64,000 nt of DNA. Origin: Mermis nigrescens. Lineage: Eukaryota; Nematoda; Enoplea; Mermithida; Mermithidae. The notes under the pieces were generated by a model, which searched no databases, was not told where the DNA came from, and was given only the letters and a program-made list of their open reading frames with translations. The translations under genes and the position numbers were made by a program. Of the stretch, positions 50,975-63,051 are shown in pieces (position 1 is the first letter of the stretch; each line of letters opens with the position of its first letter). The stretch is from NCBI GenBank assembly GCA_036768485.1, contig JAVLUZ010000627.1, positions 62,001-126,000 of the forward strand, given 5' to 3'.

Positions 50975-51557
50975 GCCAAGATAAAATAGCCGAAAATGGA
51001 CAAAATGGGTAAAAACTAGAGAATGAAAACGGAAAATTAAAAATTTTACTTTTTCGAATTTCAGAATTTTTCATTGAAAAGGTTGGTATTCCTGCTGCAG
51101 GTTGACACCGACTATTTGTTCATGAATCGAATCTGGACCATTTTTTAAACTCTATTCGCTCTCGTTTATTAAATCATGCGCAGGTACAAGATTGTTTTGC
51201 AGCTTAAAGAATATCTTTCTCATTAGGCATTCGGCTATTTCTGTTAAAGTGAATAAAATCTTAGCATCCATGTTTTAAATTTCAATTACATTCGCTTCTA
51301 GAACAGAATACCGCAATCCTTATGACGTCATCAGCAATACCTAATTGTAACAGTTCATTTCTTTCAAATGGCTTTTACTATCGAAAATTCGACAAAGGAG
51401 AAACGTCAATGTCAATAAACTTAGTCTAAACCTGAGAGAAAATTAGTTAAAGTAGGCCGTTTTACAATATATGCCGTTGTTCTGTAGAAACGTCTCACTC
51501 TACTTACCGTTGCTGCATTGACCAATAAACTATCCTTTGGACTGGATGATGTAATAT

Positions 51558-52385
51558 CAGGCCCGGACTCCAGAGGGTTAGGGGGCATGTGCCCTCCCCC
51601 AAAATGAAATCTGAGAATGATTTTCTTTACTTTTACTATGCTTTTTTAGCCGAAAATCGCAAAAAATTTTGGCGCTTCGCGCCGAATTTTCAGATTATAA
51701 TTAGAATCAATTTAGTCTTAACGCGCGCAGTGTAAACAAGGAGAGATTAAGAAAATATTTATTGTCGAAGTAATACACAAAATTTGGTAAAACACAAATA
51801 CATGATAAAGCAGCTGACTAGAACGAAGGACATACAAATTATGGAGTGTGATATAACTAGGTATGCCCTGACATTAAATTTATAAAATCAATGTTTGCTG
51901 CTCTTTCTCTGAACAAATCAACGTTTGGAAAAGTGACGACTTGATCAGGTAGTTTGTTCCAAATTTTCAAATAGCGTTGGGAAAAGTCGTTTAGGTAAGC
52001 ATTGGAACGAACAACTGTTAACATATCCTTGTTTTATACAACCTAAAGCATATTTTGCATCTATATCTTCTCTTTTTCTTAGGATTTATGCAGAAAATGA
52101 GATTTGTTTATGGAAGCAAGAAAGACGGCAATTTTTTGGAGATGATTATGAATTTGCTGAGGAACTTTTGACCATTTTTTAGGGTTAATTTACAGCTGTG
52201 ATTCGGTTGATTTTGTTAAAATTTTAAGATTACGATTCAAAAATGAAGTTTTCTGTTCACAAAATTTTCCTGGGCTCTGCCCTGGATCCCGCAAGGGGCG
52301 CTTGTGCGCGACATCCTGAACCCCCAGCCCTAAAAGAGATGGTTCCCGATGAATTCTCACCATTTCTAAGGTATCCGGGTAGCAG
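51558..52385. mobile_element. Second CAGGCCC element, interrupted by a LINE fragment
   Basis: Starts CAGGCCCGGACTCCAG and follows 50445-50974 (GCAAAAAATTTT, ACAACCTAAAGC, TTGCATCTATAT, GAGATTTGTT, TGATTATG, GGGCTCTGC.C.GGA.CCCGC), but about 330 bp at 51700-52036 is foreign. The right end is diffuse. Confidence 0.65.
51710..52036 (-). mobile_element. LINE 3' fragment nested in the 51.6-kb element
   Basis: The minus strand encodes an N-x-Y-L-N-D-F-S-Q-R-Y-L-K-I-W-N-K-L-P-D-Q-V-V frame homologous to 588-833. Direction and truncation fit a short 5'-truncated insertion. Confidence 0.6.
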
Positions 52386-52439
52386 AATATGCAAAGTAAA
52401 ATCCTAAAGAGTGTCAATGAGGATAGTTTAGTTCATTAT

Positions 52440-53779
52440 GCATTTTTCCAATAAAATTATTATTAGTATGCGATCAGTTTCCAAAATTTTTTATATGAAT
52501 TGTTGCTTAAGTGCCGTCAAACTATTGACATAGTTAGATTTTCGTTCACTTAACCATTTAATTTTTTATATTTGTTGCCGTTTATGCGATATTTCCTTAA
52601 TATAATTTTACAGCTGTTTATTTCGTGCGGGAAAAACTTCGCAAAATCCTTGTAGCTCTTTAAGCTGATAAATGCCTGCTGCGCTTCTTGGTCGCCGATT
52701 GCTATAGATTCTTAATCATGCACCTAAAGGCAGTCTTTTACGGTGTCTCATATGTCGGCAGGCAGCACTAATAAAGGTAAGTCAAGTCAATCGTCTTTTA
52801 GTGAAACAAAAAGATCTTATTATCTACCCTTGAGCAAGCAACACGTTTGCGGTATGGTTAACAAAATGTGCATCACTATAAGCTTCATTGTCAATCTTAT
52901 TAAAATAGAATAGAATAGTTCCTTCCTTCCTATATCATTGAAGATATTTTTTAGATTTTCACACGTTTGCCGTTATGTTTAACAAAATATACTTTACTAT
53001 GCGCTTATTATCAATCTTACTAAAATACAATAAAAAGTTCCTTTCTATTTCATTGAATATGTTTTTTATAATTTTTTGTAAATTCATACGCGGTTGAAGC
53101 TTGAGAAGGGGTATTAATTACTTGTTCTTTGGAAGGCTTCTCTTCAAATAAAAGACTGTAGAGTCGAATATGTTATTTCTATGTCAATATTTTTTATTTA
53201 TAGTTTCACATGCGATTGAGACATAGGAAGAGGTATTACTTATACTTCTTCTCAAGGGGTTTGTTTGACCCCCAGAGTGGTTGTCATAAATGATGTTGGG
53301 GGTTCGTCGGGGGGGGGGGTTTCACCTCCTGCAAAAAAAAATTTTTCTACGCAAAAATATTTTCAGCCCGCCCCGAATTTGCGATTTACCAAAAAAAATC
53401 GTAGAAAACGTCCACTTTTAAGTCTTTTTAGCGATCCTTTATTTCAAAAGTTCCAAGTTTCCGGCGTTTCGCATTAAAAAGCCATTTTTGACTACATTTT
53501 GATGAATTTCATTGAATTTTCCGTGGAAATTTATAATGTTTTTATCGTCTTGCTAATAGATCAACTAGAATTTGAAGCTATCTTCCGCAATATGTTCGAA
53601 ATTTTCCATAATTTTCCATATAGAAATTCGAAAATGCTTGATTTCAGTAATTTTCTGGTGGGGCACATGTGAGCACAATGGTTCATTGCCTGTGTGTCTT
53701 TGTTCTCACATTTATAATCATTATGCCTATCTTCATGAAATTTTAGCTTTGCGTTTATCTGAATAATTTATTCTGAATA

Positions 53780-53785
<6 letters not shown>
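52440..53785. other. No gene seen
   Basis: AT-rich DNA with a repeated block (ACACGTTTGCGGTATGGTTA near 52848, CACACGTTTGCCGTTATGTT near 52961), then a repeat of the GGGGGGGG/CAAAAAAAAATTTTT type at about 53270-53470. Confidence 0.5.

Positions 53786-53787
<2 letters not shown>

Positions 53788-53846
<59 letters not shown>
53788..53846. repeat. (ATT)n microsatellite, left part
   Basis: About 19 TTA/ATT units, interrupted by the palindromic MITE and continuing imperfectly at 54257-54325. Confidence 0.95.
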
Positions 53847-53848
53847 TA

Positions 53849-54254
53849 CAGTGGTCGCCATGAAAGATGACGCGCCATCACCCTCAGAATTATAATGGAT
53901 GGTGCGTCACGAGCGCCCGCGTTACGTCCATCATGCGCCATCTTTCCTTTTTTTCTATTCAGCGCCATTAACCTCCATCATCCCGTTAATCTGGCGATGC
54001 GGACGGCGAATTTAGCTATTAATAGCACCAACAAGAAGGAAGCGCGCCAGCATTCACGTGCGCGCTTCCTTGTTGGCGCTATTAATAGCTAAATTGCGCC
54101 GTCCGCATCGCCAGATTAACGGGATGATGGAGGTTAATGGCGCTGAATAGAAAAAAGAGATGATGGCGCATGATGGACGTAACGCGGCGCTCGCGACGCA
54201 CCATCCATTATAATTCTGAGGGTGATGGCGCGTCATCTTTCATGGCGACCACTG
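53849..54254. mobile_element. 406-bp fully palindromic MITE (Tc1/mariner-like)
   Basis: CAGTGGTCGCCATGAAAGAT at the left is matched by its exact reverse complement at the right. The arms of about 190 bp are near-identical to a 12-14 base loop near 54055. TA flanks both ends (53847-53848, 54255-54256), the Tc1/mariner signature. Non-coding. Confidence 0.9.
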
Positions 54255-54329
54255 TACTATTATTAATATTATGATTATTCTTATTATTATCATTATTATT
54301 ATTAATATTATTATTATTATTATTCATGA

Positions 54330-55883
54330 TCAGAAACACCTAAAAATGATGTTTTTGACGCTTGTCCATCGTTTTCGAGCCCAAAGCCACTTAAGAAAAA
54401 AATTTTGATTTCTTCTTTCCCCTAGGATTTCCTTGCTTTGCAAGTATGGTGACTACTTACATACCTTCTCAAAATTTTTTATTTACTGAAACCCTGAGGG
54501 ATTGGGTCACGGAAGGATTCTCTGCTCTGTGTGTTTACAGCAATATTTGACTGAAAAGCATCAATTTTTCAAATGCTTCCGTCAAATAGGTACAATACGT
54601 AGATACTCATTTTCGCTCTTGCATATGTACTTTGTTTGATTTATGTGCCTACTCGGATTTTCTCGATTTTTTTCGTGTTCTAAAAAGTGCATCGACAGAA
54701 CATATGGGGTTTTTTATGCATTCATACCGATCGTTGTTTATGCCAAAAAAGACACTCTAGCAAAAATTTTCAGAGCTGACCTCTCTTAGAATTTCTCATG
54801 TTGTACATGTGTGAAATTGCTCCTCTCCAAAATTTTGAAAAATCGAGTCCCATTAAAGGATTTAGGGACAAGGCCGGGTGTTATGCAGGAAATTTTCTGA
54901 GCTTTAGGTAATAAGAAGACTTAAGATTTTCTACTGAGTTGCTGAGATATTAATTTTTCTATTAGATGTGCGTTGCTATCAATCAACTACCTACCAGAGT
55001 TAACTCTTTAAAGCATGATCAAAAAAGGTAATTTATATACTTAAAGACATTTTCAAGTTTAATTTGATGCTGGTCTTTCGTCAAAAAATGACTTCAAGAG
55101 GCTGAAACAAGTTTATTTCATTTTAAGTGTCATTTAGATTTTTTCTTTGGCCCTATTATATCTTGCTTTTATAATAAAATTTCGTCTTCTTTATGCTACT
55201 GTTTGCTGCACCCCGATTCCCCCACATGCTGTCGGGTCATGACCATTTAGCCTACGTATGCAGTGCATGCCTGTGAAATTGTGAAGGTTGGCAAAAGAAA
55301 CTGAGCGGTAAGGCTTAAGGCATAGAAATCACTTAAGGCAGTGTACAGCATACTTGAATAAAGGCTGGTCTTCTCATTGTTACCAGCTACCGAATTTTTC
55401 ATTGCTTGTCCTTTTACAACCTGTTTGTTTGGTTGCTTAATTGGTTGCTCAGTGGTAGATTGGTTAATTATTGGTTGTTTGATTGTTTACTGATTATTGG
55501 TTGGATTGATTGATTATCTGTTTTTCAAATTATTCCTCTGTATTTTTCTAGATTCTTTTTCCTTTTTCTAGCTGATTTACTGATCAAATTGTTTTTCGAG
55601 TCAGTTTTGTGTATTTCCATCATTTTTTTAGATTTGTCTGGAATTTTAGCAAAAAAAATTTTCTATTGATATATGTATACTGGCAGGTCTTCCCATTGAT
55701 ACCGGCTCGGTCCCCATTGATGCCGGGTTGAATGAAGTTGTACGGTTTATCTATGTACAGTGTGCAGTTTCTATTTTTATCTGAACACATTAAAACGCAA
55801 GTTGGGACCTGACCCTGACTCAATCCGAAAAGGACTGACCAAACGCAGCCGTTTTTTGGCTTTGTTAGGAATGATGCCGTTTT
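54330..55883. other. GFM1 upstream flank
   Basis: Contains a CAGAAACACCTAAAAATGAT/GTTTTTGACGC repeat core (54327-54390) and a GGTTG/GATTG-rich stretch at 55425-55520. I see no confident promoter element. Confidence 0.45.
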
Positions 55884-56087
55884 ATGCAGCTTTATTTTTC
55901 CGTAATCGCTTTTAATTTTCATTCGAAGCCTCGCTATCGACGTTTCGTATCGGGAAATGTTAAAGAATCGGACGTCGAACTCGGTAACCTACGAAATATC
56001 GGTGTATCAGCACACATTGACTCGGGAAAGACGACGGTTACTGAACGAATTCTGTATTACGGTGGTAGAATAGCCGAAATGCACGAG
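55884..56087 (+). CDS. GFM1: GFM1 exon 1 (residues 1-68, presequence and P-loop)
   Basis: [20 protein letters not shown] holds the P-loop; [13 protein letters not shown] follows. Ends CACGAG|GTACCG, phase 0. The donor lies inside the first copy of an 8-bp transposon target duplication (56084-56091). Confidence 0.93.
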
Positions 56088-59000
56088 GTACCGCACATTC
56101 TTTTAGGAGTGAAGGGGGTATTACCCCTACCTCAGAGTCTAAAACTCGAGTCACTGTACTGTAAGACGATTTTGAACCATCAATAATTTTCTGCATGATT
56201 TTTGGGGACGAAAATACCAAAAGATGTAAAAAAATTTCGGCGCTTCGCCCTGACTAACAGGTTTCTGTTTTGTTTGCCCATAAAATGCCTAGGGTGAAGT
56301 AAAATGATCGGAAAAGTCGAAATTTTTGATAAATACTTGTATTTTTTTACTGATAAAAGTGACTAAACGAGTCAGAGTTGGATAAAAAAGTTCCAAATAA
56401 AGCATTTTTTACAACATTTCATATAGGATTTTTTAATCATTTTTCATATTTGACCTGCAAAAAAGGCTCGAACTCAAAATTCACTGGTTCCAAATTTCGG
56501 GATTTTACTCCCTTTGAGCTTTCGCTCTTGAGAAACAATTCGAGGTACTGTCTGAGATGTTCATAAATCAGCGTTTGAGAACAAAACGTTTTTGTAGATA
56601 AATTGCACGAGGTGAAAGGAAAAGATCAAGTTGGAGCTACTATGGACTTTATGGAACTAGAACGGCAGCGTGGCATAACGATACAATCGGCGGCCACGCA
56701 CATAAGATGGAAAAACGCCAGCATTAACATAATTGATACGCCCGGTTAGTATTGTGCTAGTGGTTCTTAATTTGCTTAGCTGACGGCTAGCCGGTTTGTG
56801 AAAGGAATATTTTTCATAAGATCTAAGAATACAATCTTCATATATTGCGAATTTGTTTTCTTTTACTGCTATGAGTCGCCTTTTGTATATTTTCTCTAAT
56901 ATTTTTTACTCTATTTTGATTCTTGCTTTGATTATACTTTATATTTTCGAATCTTCTAATGTTTAGGAAGTTAGAAAAATATGAAAGAAATGAAAATTGA
57001 GAAAAGCATAATTCTAAAAAGGGTTTAAAGATAATAATATACCTACTCAAAATGAATAATTGGACAATTAACTTTTCAAGAAAGTTGCCAAAAAAATGAG
57101 TAGGCTTTATTCTACTTTTTGAAAAGAATTGAATGAATGCATCGGTTTGCACACTGATATCGATAATTATAACGCTATGAAATCACGAACAGTATACCTA
57201 TGTAAAAACAATCTCGTAAATATTCGTTTCGTTGTTTAATTCACTAGAACTAGGTTAGTTATCTGGTGAATTCATGATTTTTGTCGGTTTCCTAAAAATT
57301 AATTTAAGTTTAACAAAATGTCAAAAATGGATGTTGAATTTTATAGAAGTTTGTAAAAAAGATGCTTTTTAAAGCGTTTTCAGCTATCTATTTGTTCAAA
57401 AGTGCCAAATTTTTGCGCTTCGCGCCACTATCATACTCATGTTTTGACTGTTTTGTTCAATTTGTTCCGACTTTTTCTTATTGTTTTCGAAATTTTTCTA
57501 TGTTTTTATGCTCTAGAAAGATAGAGCATCGTCAGAAACGTTGAAAAAAGATTTTTTTGACGCGTACCTACCATTTCTGGACCCAAAGAAGGTACTTTAT
57601 GATTTCATCAATTCCTATGCTGTGCATATATGGTGAATCCCCTTTCCAAGATCATGTAATGTATGTGTGTGTGTGTGTGTGCGTGTGCTTTCGTTACTGT
57701 TTTCGTCCTTACAAAAGATGCTTATTGATTCCCTTACGAAATTAAGCTGAGCATGGGTATCACGAGATTTATCATTCTCTAGGGAGATCGAGACGAAATT
57801 CTTGAAGGACCAAGTTGATCTCTGCATCAAATAACGTTTGCTGTGTTGCGTATTCTGCCTTTTTTGCGAAATTAAAAATGGAGATGACTTTTTAATGCTA
57901 ACCCAAAATAAATTTTAATTTATAAAAAGCATGCTTAGACTTGACATAAATTTCTGCGTCTGAATACCAATGTTCGTCAATAATTTATTCAAGATTTACG
58001 CAGTCGAGGCGGTCGGTATCAAGATTTTCCCACTAGAGTGAAAAACATTATCGAATCGATTATTTATGGAAGTAATGACGTTTTTAGCCGTTTTTAATGT
58101 TTAGTTTCAGTAAGAATTTTTGCAGCACTACACTATTATTCCTGAAATTTCGCTTCAGCTTCAGATTCAGTTTTGAAAAAGGTTGCATATTCTGTTCGAA
58201 TTCTACTAAATACTATTTACACAAATCTAATGCAGTGTGCTAGCAAATTTAGAAGGCTCGAGTTGAAGAAAGCTTATATAATTCAAGTCGCTTCTGCATT
58301 CCTTTCAATCATGTCCTCAGAGCCGGACAAATATAGCTTAGCTACTTAAAAATCTTTTTCATGTGGAGCGCCCATAATTTTTACAATTTTTTTCGATGAA
58401 TTGGATTCTCTGTAGAAGAATTACACTTTCATGTTTTTCGATTTCACTTTTGTGAGGTATATCCTTAAACTCTCCTTCCGCACAAGCAGCATTTATTTCT
58501 CTGTTGTTTCCATACATGTATATGATGTAAAGGCTCGAAATTTCGGTTTAGGGTCCCCAGCCGTTAGGAGGGGGTTAAGGATTGGTCAGAAACGGCCTAA
58601 AAACAGCCAAAAAATCAATTTCCTCCTAAAGCTGAGGGGTCAAAAATTTTATGACTTTGGGGGTTGGTGGAAACGACCAACTTTCGGTAGGGATCCCTAT
58701 TCCCCCTGTTACGTTACGTGTATGGTTGTGTCACTAGAAGACTATGAACTTAATAATGCAATCTGATTAATTTCTCGTTGTGGCAGGTCATGTCGACTTC
58801 ACGGTCGAAGTGGAACGCGCTCTTAGAGTGTTAGATGGAGCTATCTTAGTTCTTTGCGGAGTAGCTGGCGTACAGTGTCAAACGTATACGGTTAATAGGC
58901 AAATATCTAGATACAACGTCCCTTGCATAGCCTTCATCAATAAACTCGATCGCATGAACGCCAATGCTTACAGAACTTTAGAGATGGTCCGGTAATTTTC

Positions 59001-62000
59001 AACAAATGTCATATTCAAGCCTTTTTAATTTTACTCGATCCTGTTTATTTCTTTTTTCACGTTTATATTACTTAGCTCTATTGTTTCGAGTAGTCATTTA
59101 GTTTTCTGCACCATGAAGCGTGCCACAGATAACAATTTACTTTACAAACTTCCGCTTTGTGGGCAGTCATTCAATATTCGCTTTGTTCTGTTAGTTATGT
59201 ATGTGAAATCCTTCGGTTCGGGATAACTGTTGAATAAATAGCGTGTATTCGTGACGATGTGAAAAATTGCACATGTAAACAGGAAAAAATTATCTTTAAT
59301 TATACAGAGTTATACAGATTTTAACGCTTACCCAAAAATTCGATGCAAACACGTAATTATCAAGAAGACAATTATGTTTTGTGCGATGATTCATACATCT
59401 TACATGTTGATAAGATGAGAACACAGTATTTCAGAACGTGTGTTTGTTAATTTAAAGCTTATGCATAATTATTGTTTTCATTACCTTTTCTTACTGCACC
59501 TTACCGCATTTAAAAGCTTAGCACTAGTGATCACTTCCGCGGAACACGCGTATTCAGATAATGTGATTTTCAAATAATTCTCGTATATAAGTTTGCATTG
59601 AATTGAGAACTGTTCGCTTTGCTTGTTTTATATTAAGATACATACATTATTAAACATATGTGCAGTGCAATGTAGTTAGGTGCCCAAAATAAAGAAAACG
59701 AAGTTTGTAGATCATTTTTTGCGGGTGCTATATTTTAAATTTGCACAAAAAGGTAATCTCTTTTTATCGCATAAGATCAAAGCTATCAATTAAAATGAAA
59801 TGCTCTCACGTCTACTCAGAAATATTATTTTTGACAGGAAGTAAATCGCGGTAAACTTCGTCTAACTTCCAAAAAATATACATATAAGAAAGGACTGAGT
59901 TTTATTTACTTCGTTCTGGCTGTATTCATAGGTCATTGCACGTTAGTCGCGTTATTTGACTTGCGTTTCAAGTCAATGAATCAGCTGTTTGTGTACTCTT
60001 ACGTGTTTATGTAACATTGGATATTTTCTTCGTAAGTTAATCCCATTAATTCTATGTATTTGCCTATTAGTGGAATAATGTTGCCGTCAGTTTGTATTTA
60101 TTTTCCATTCCTTTGTTTTCCCGATTTACTTTGAATAATGTTTCAATTTCGAAATCTTTTGTGCTTAGTCATTGCGTCTTACTTTAACTACATTACATTA
60201 TCTTAAGTGACATGACATTACACTTTTGTTTCAGGAAAAATCTAGGACATAACGCTGCGTTTTTGCAGCTTCCGATTGGGAAAGAAGCGAATTTTCATGG
60301 ACTTGTCGATCTTATCACGCAGAAAGCTATTTATTTCGAGCAAGAAGACGGGTGAGATTTTTTTGTCAAAGCCAATTCTACAACGGTGTATTAAATCTGA
60401 TTCGTTTAAGGCGTTATTTAAATTAAGTAAATTGAATTAAATTCAGAATCGCTCAGTGTTCAAACGGCTGGTTCAGTTGCAATTTTCCTTCACTTTTAAA
60501 AATTTTGAGCATTGTTCTATCTATAATTACAACGAGTTCCGTTGATTAAACATTGTAGAGATGAGCAAAGCTCAGGGGCCGAGGCTTGTGACAGAAGAAA
60601 GGAATTGTACATTTTAATATTTATTCAATATAATTTAACTCAAATTGCATTAGAATTAGTCTTGGGCTGCTATTGTGTTTCGCTTCTGGTAATCTACTGG
60701 CCGTTTGAGTTAATATTGGAACAATTTGATAATTTTTGAAACTTTTAGCGTAATTAACGCCATTTAGTGCAGAAATGTGCACGTTTGATCGATTGCTTTT
60801 CGGCAAAAACGTTTGAATTTCTTACGACTCGCTCTATTATTTCTTAAAATTGTCTTATCAATCGATTTATGTTATTGCGCACGCTTTGATTGCTGTTGGA
60901 TAATTTTTTCATTTACTTTAGGCTTATGCTTAGGTGCGTTTCGCGCCAGATATGTATCAGTGCCACTTATCTTCCATTTAGGATTTGAGTTAAATTTCAT
61001 GCGTAGTTTTCATATATTTTTTAAATCTTGAAATGCACGTTTCCTGCTTCTAGGGAGATAATTTTTAGTCGGTCAGAACTTTTTAACGTCAATTTTTCCC
61101 GTTTATATTCTAACGAATAGTATTATATGAATGCAATATAGTTCAATTATTTTAGACATCAAGGTGAATTCAAAACTTTCTTCTCGGATAAGCCCTGGGC
61201 CTTCTAATTCTCGAGCAATATATTTCTAACGTTTTTCCTTATGCTACCTACATTAAAAAGTGAGTTGAGGATCCCTCACTCAAAGTTGATCGTCCTCCAT
61301 CCCTAAAGTCAGAAAATTTTTGACTCTCCCTGATTTTAAGCGAAAACTTGCGTCTTTTTCGCCATTTTTAGGTGCTTTTTGCCATTCTTGATCAAAAATT
61401 AGTGATCATTTACCCCTCCCCCTAGAAATGGTCGGGGCCTCCAACCGAACTTTTGAGCCCTTTCATATACATATGTTATTCTACCTTGCTCGTCTCTTCA
61501 TTTTAATTAAAATAACGCCTACAAAAAATCCATAATTTTGCATAGTTTGTTTGTGATGTCTATAGCTTGTATATTATTCATTCACTATGTATTCTAATCT
61601 TTTGTCTATTTTTCTCTTACCCTTGTTTATTTTTATATCTTGACTGACATTGCTTACAATATTGATACTGTGATGCTAAGTATGCAGGTATAGTATGATG
61701 CATGGATATGCATTGATACGTATGTAGGTATAACTTATATGTATGCACTGTAAATATATTATTATTAAGGCCTAGATCTCGGTCTCGGTGAAAAGAGCGA
61801 TCCCAGCATATCTCTAATACTTGTTATGCCACATGCCTATTTTGCAAAATTTGTGTTCTTGAGCAGGCGTGCACAGCATGGGAATTCGGGGGTGAAACTG
61901 GAAAAGATTTTAAATTGCCTTTTTTGGGCTCATAAATGATGGGTATGTATGCATCAAAACCCATATTTCTGGTATTTCTGATGCTATTTCTTCCTAGATT

Positions 62001-62328
62001 ATAAACTATATAAAAAATTCGGAAAAATATGAAAAAATGACTTAATTGGACAAAATATGCTTAAAAAATGAGTATGTAAATGGCCGAAGATCTGACATAT
62101 TTGAGCCAAAAGATCGCTAAAACGCTTAGAACAACTCCTTTTGTACGATTTTTTTTGTAAATGAAAAATTCTGGGGTGAAAAAATTTCTGGGGATGTATG
62201 TTTGCGTATGTGTATGATTGTGTATGTTCTTGAGATTCGAAATTTTTTTACCAGATCTGAAATCGTCGAAAAAGAAATTCCCGTCAATATGCGTGTAGAA
62301 GCGCAAGAAAGGCGACATGAGCTTATTG
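55884..62328 (+). CDS. GFM1: Mitochondrial elongation factor G1, first five coding exons (3'-partial)
   Basis: EF-G1mt is the GTPase that moves tRNAs and mRNA through the mitochondrial ribosome. Five exons join in phase to 244 residues plus one base, about a third of the usual 745-750. Residues 1-24 ([20 protein letters not shown]...) are hydrophobic then arginine-rich, as a mitochondrial presequence should be. G1 AHIDSGKTT is at 43-51, switch I RGITI at 88-92, G3 DTPGH at 110-114 and G4 NKLD at 164-167. The segments [19 protein letters not shown] and [11 protein letters not shown] are typical of mitochondrial EF-G1. The end of the G domain and domains II-V lie beyond the window. ATG 55884 is the first in frame; upstream ATGs at 55871 and 55874 are out of frame. 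Confidence 0.95.
56092..56540 (-). mobile_element. 450-bp hAT-like element forming most of GFM1 intron 1
   Basis: Reverse-orientation homologue of 29461-29911 (shared GGGGGTATTACCCC, AAGACGATTTTGAA, ATATTTGACCTGCAAAAAAG, GGGATTTTACTCCC). Flanked by perfect CGAGGTAC at 56084-56091 and 56541-56548. It contains a GGCGCTTCG half of the hairpin motif at about 56238. Without it the intron would be 67 bp. Confidence 0.88.
56612..56744 (+). CDS. GFM1: GFM1 exon 2 (residues 69-113, switch I)
   Basis: Starts after AAATTGCACGAG with [29 protein letters not shown] then [15 protein letters not shown] and DTPG. Ends CCC G|GTTAGT, phase 1. Confidence 0.93.
57658..57690. repeat. Short (TG)n tract
   Basis: About 14 TG units with one interruption, in GFM1 intron 2. 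Confidence 0.85.
58545..58730. repeat. GGTCCCCAGCCG/GGATCCCTATTCCCC repeat
   Basis: Same general plan as 22858-23050 (GGGTCCCC..CC at one end, GTAGGGAT.....GTTAC at the other). In GFM1 intron 2, ending 55 bp before exon 3. Confidence 0.5.
58787..58991 (+). CDS. GFM1: GFM1 exon 3 (residues 113-181, G3 and G4)
   Basis: Starts after [30 protein letters not shown] and FINKLDRM. Ends GTC CG|GTAATT, phase 2. Confidence 0.95.
60235..60351 (+). CDS. GFM1: GFM1 exon 4 (residues 181-220)
   Basis: Starts after [31 protein letters not shown] and [13 protein letters not shown] match mitochondrial EF-G1. Ends GAC GG|GTGAGA, phase 2. Confidence 0.93.
61255..61465. repeat. GGTCATTTACCCC-family repeat
   Basis: GGATCCCTCACTCAAAGTTG, CGTCCTCCATC, GATCATTTACCCCTCCCC in the family order. 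In GFM1 intron 4. Confidence 0.6.
62255..62328 (+). CDS. GFM1: GFM1 exon 5 (residues 220-245)
   Basis: Starts after [32 protein letters not shown] then HELI matches the E-I-P-x-x-M-R-x-E-x-x-E-R-R-x-E-L-I-E block. Ends ATT G|GTTAGC, phase 1. The next exon is not in the window. Confidence 0.92.
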
Positions 62329-62705
62329 GTTAGCGTAATTCATAGCATTCTTTTATTAAATTGTACTTGTTATTCAATGTTTGTTGGTTGATAATTAGAT
62401 AGACAAAAAAGGGAGATCAGTCGGGTACGTGTATTGCAGATGGTGAGAGCCTTATGCCTGCAATAGTGCTCAACGTTTCTTTATACAAATATGCAATATA
62501 AACGTCATATTTAAGACAATATATCTAAAAAGAGTTTAATTTGACACTTTATATCATTGGAAACCTTTTCCATTCAAAACGTTTACAATATAAATATGTA
62601 TAAGTGCTCGATGAAGAAAGGGAAGAGAGTGCTATCTATCTTTATCAGAGATCACGAATTATATAATGCCTTAAAATTTTAAATTATTACACACTCACTT
62701 TTTTA

Positions 62706-63051
62706 GGGTTCGGCCAAGGGAGGGGGCAGACCCAACATGAATTGGTCTATATAACATCGGCAAATTCGTCGGGATAGCTTTGAAAAAACGCATTTTTTGA
62801 CGTGCGCTATCCATTAAGATCACAAAATTCTAATTTTTTTGCGAGAAAAATTTTTCTGACTTACAAAAGGCCATAAAAAGTGTGAATTCTGGTCGCATTT
62901 GTGCCAAAATTGTAAAAAAACTGCACAAGCGCTGAAAATTTCAATTTTTTTGACAAGAACATGCGATTTTTTATCTTCCCGTGTATTATCTTACCTAATT
63001 TTTTTACCTAAGGGGGAAGGGGCCGCCGTCCTCCTTAAATACGGTCCTGTA
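62706..63051. repeat. GGGTTCGGCCAAGG...TACGGTCCTG element
   Basis: Starts with GGTTCGGCCAAGGGAGGGGG and ends GGGCCGCCGTCCTCCTTAAATACGGTCC-like, with the GACGTGCGCTATCCATTAAG core also seen at 27460-27490. In GFM1 intron 5. Confidence 0.5.

Noticed and set aside
56088..56611. GFM1 intron 1 as a full introner (intron created wholly by the transposon)
   Set aside because: The transposon's 8-bp duplications end at 56548, leaving 63 bp of non-element sequence before the acceptor, so a small intron was probably already there.
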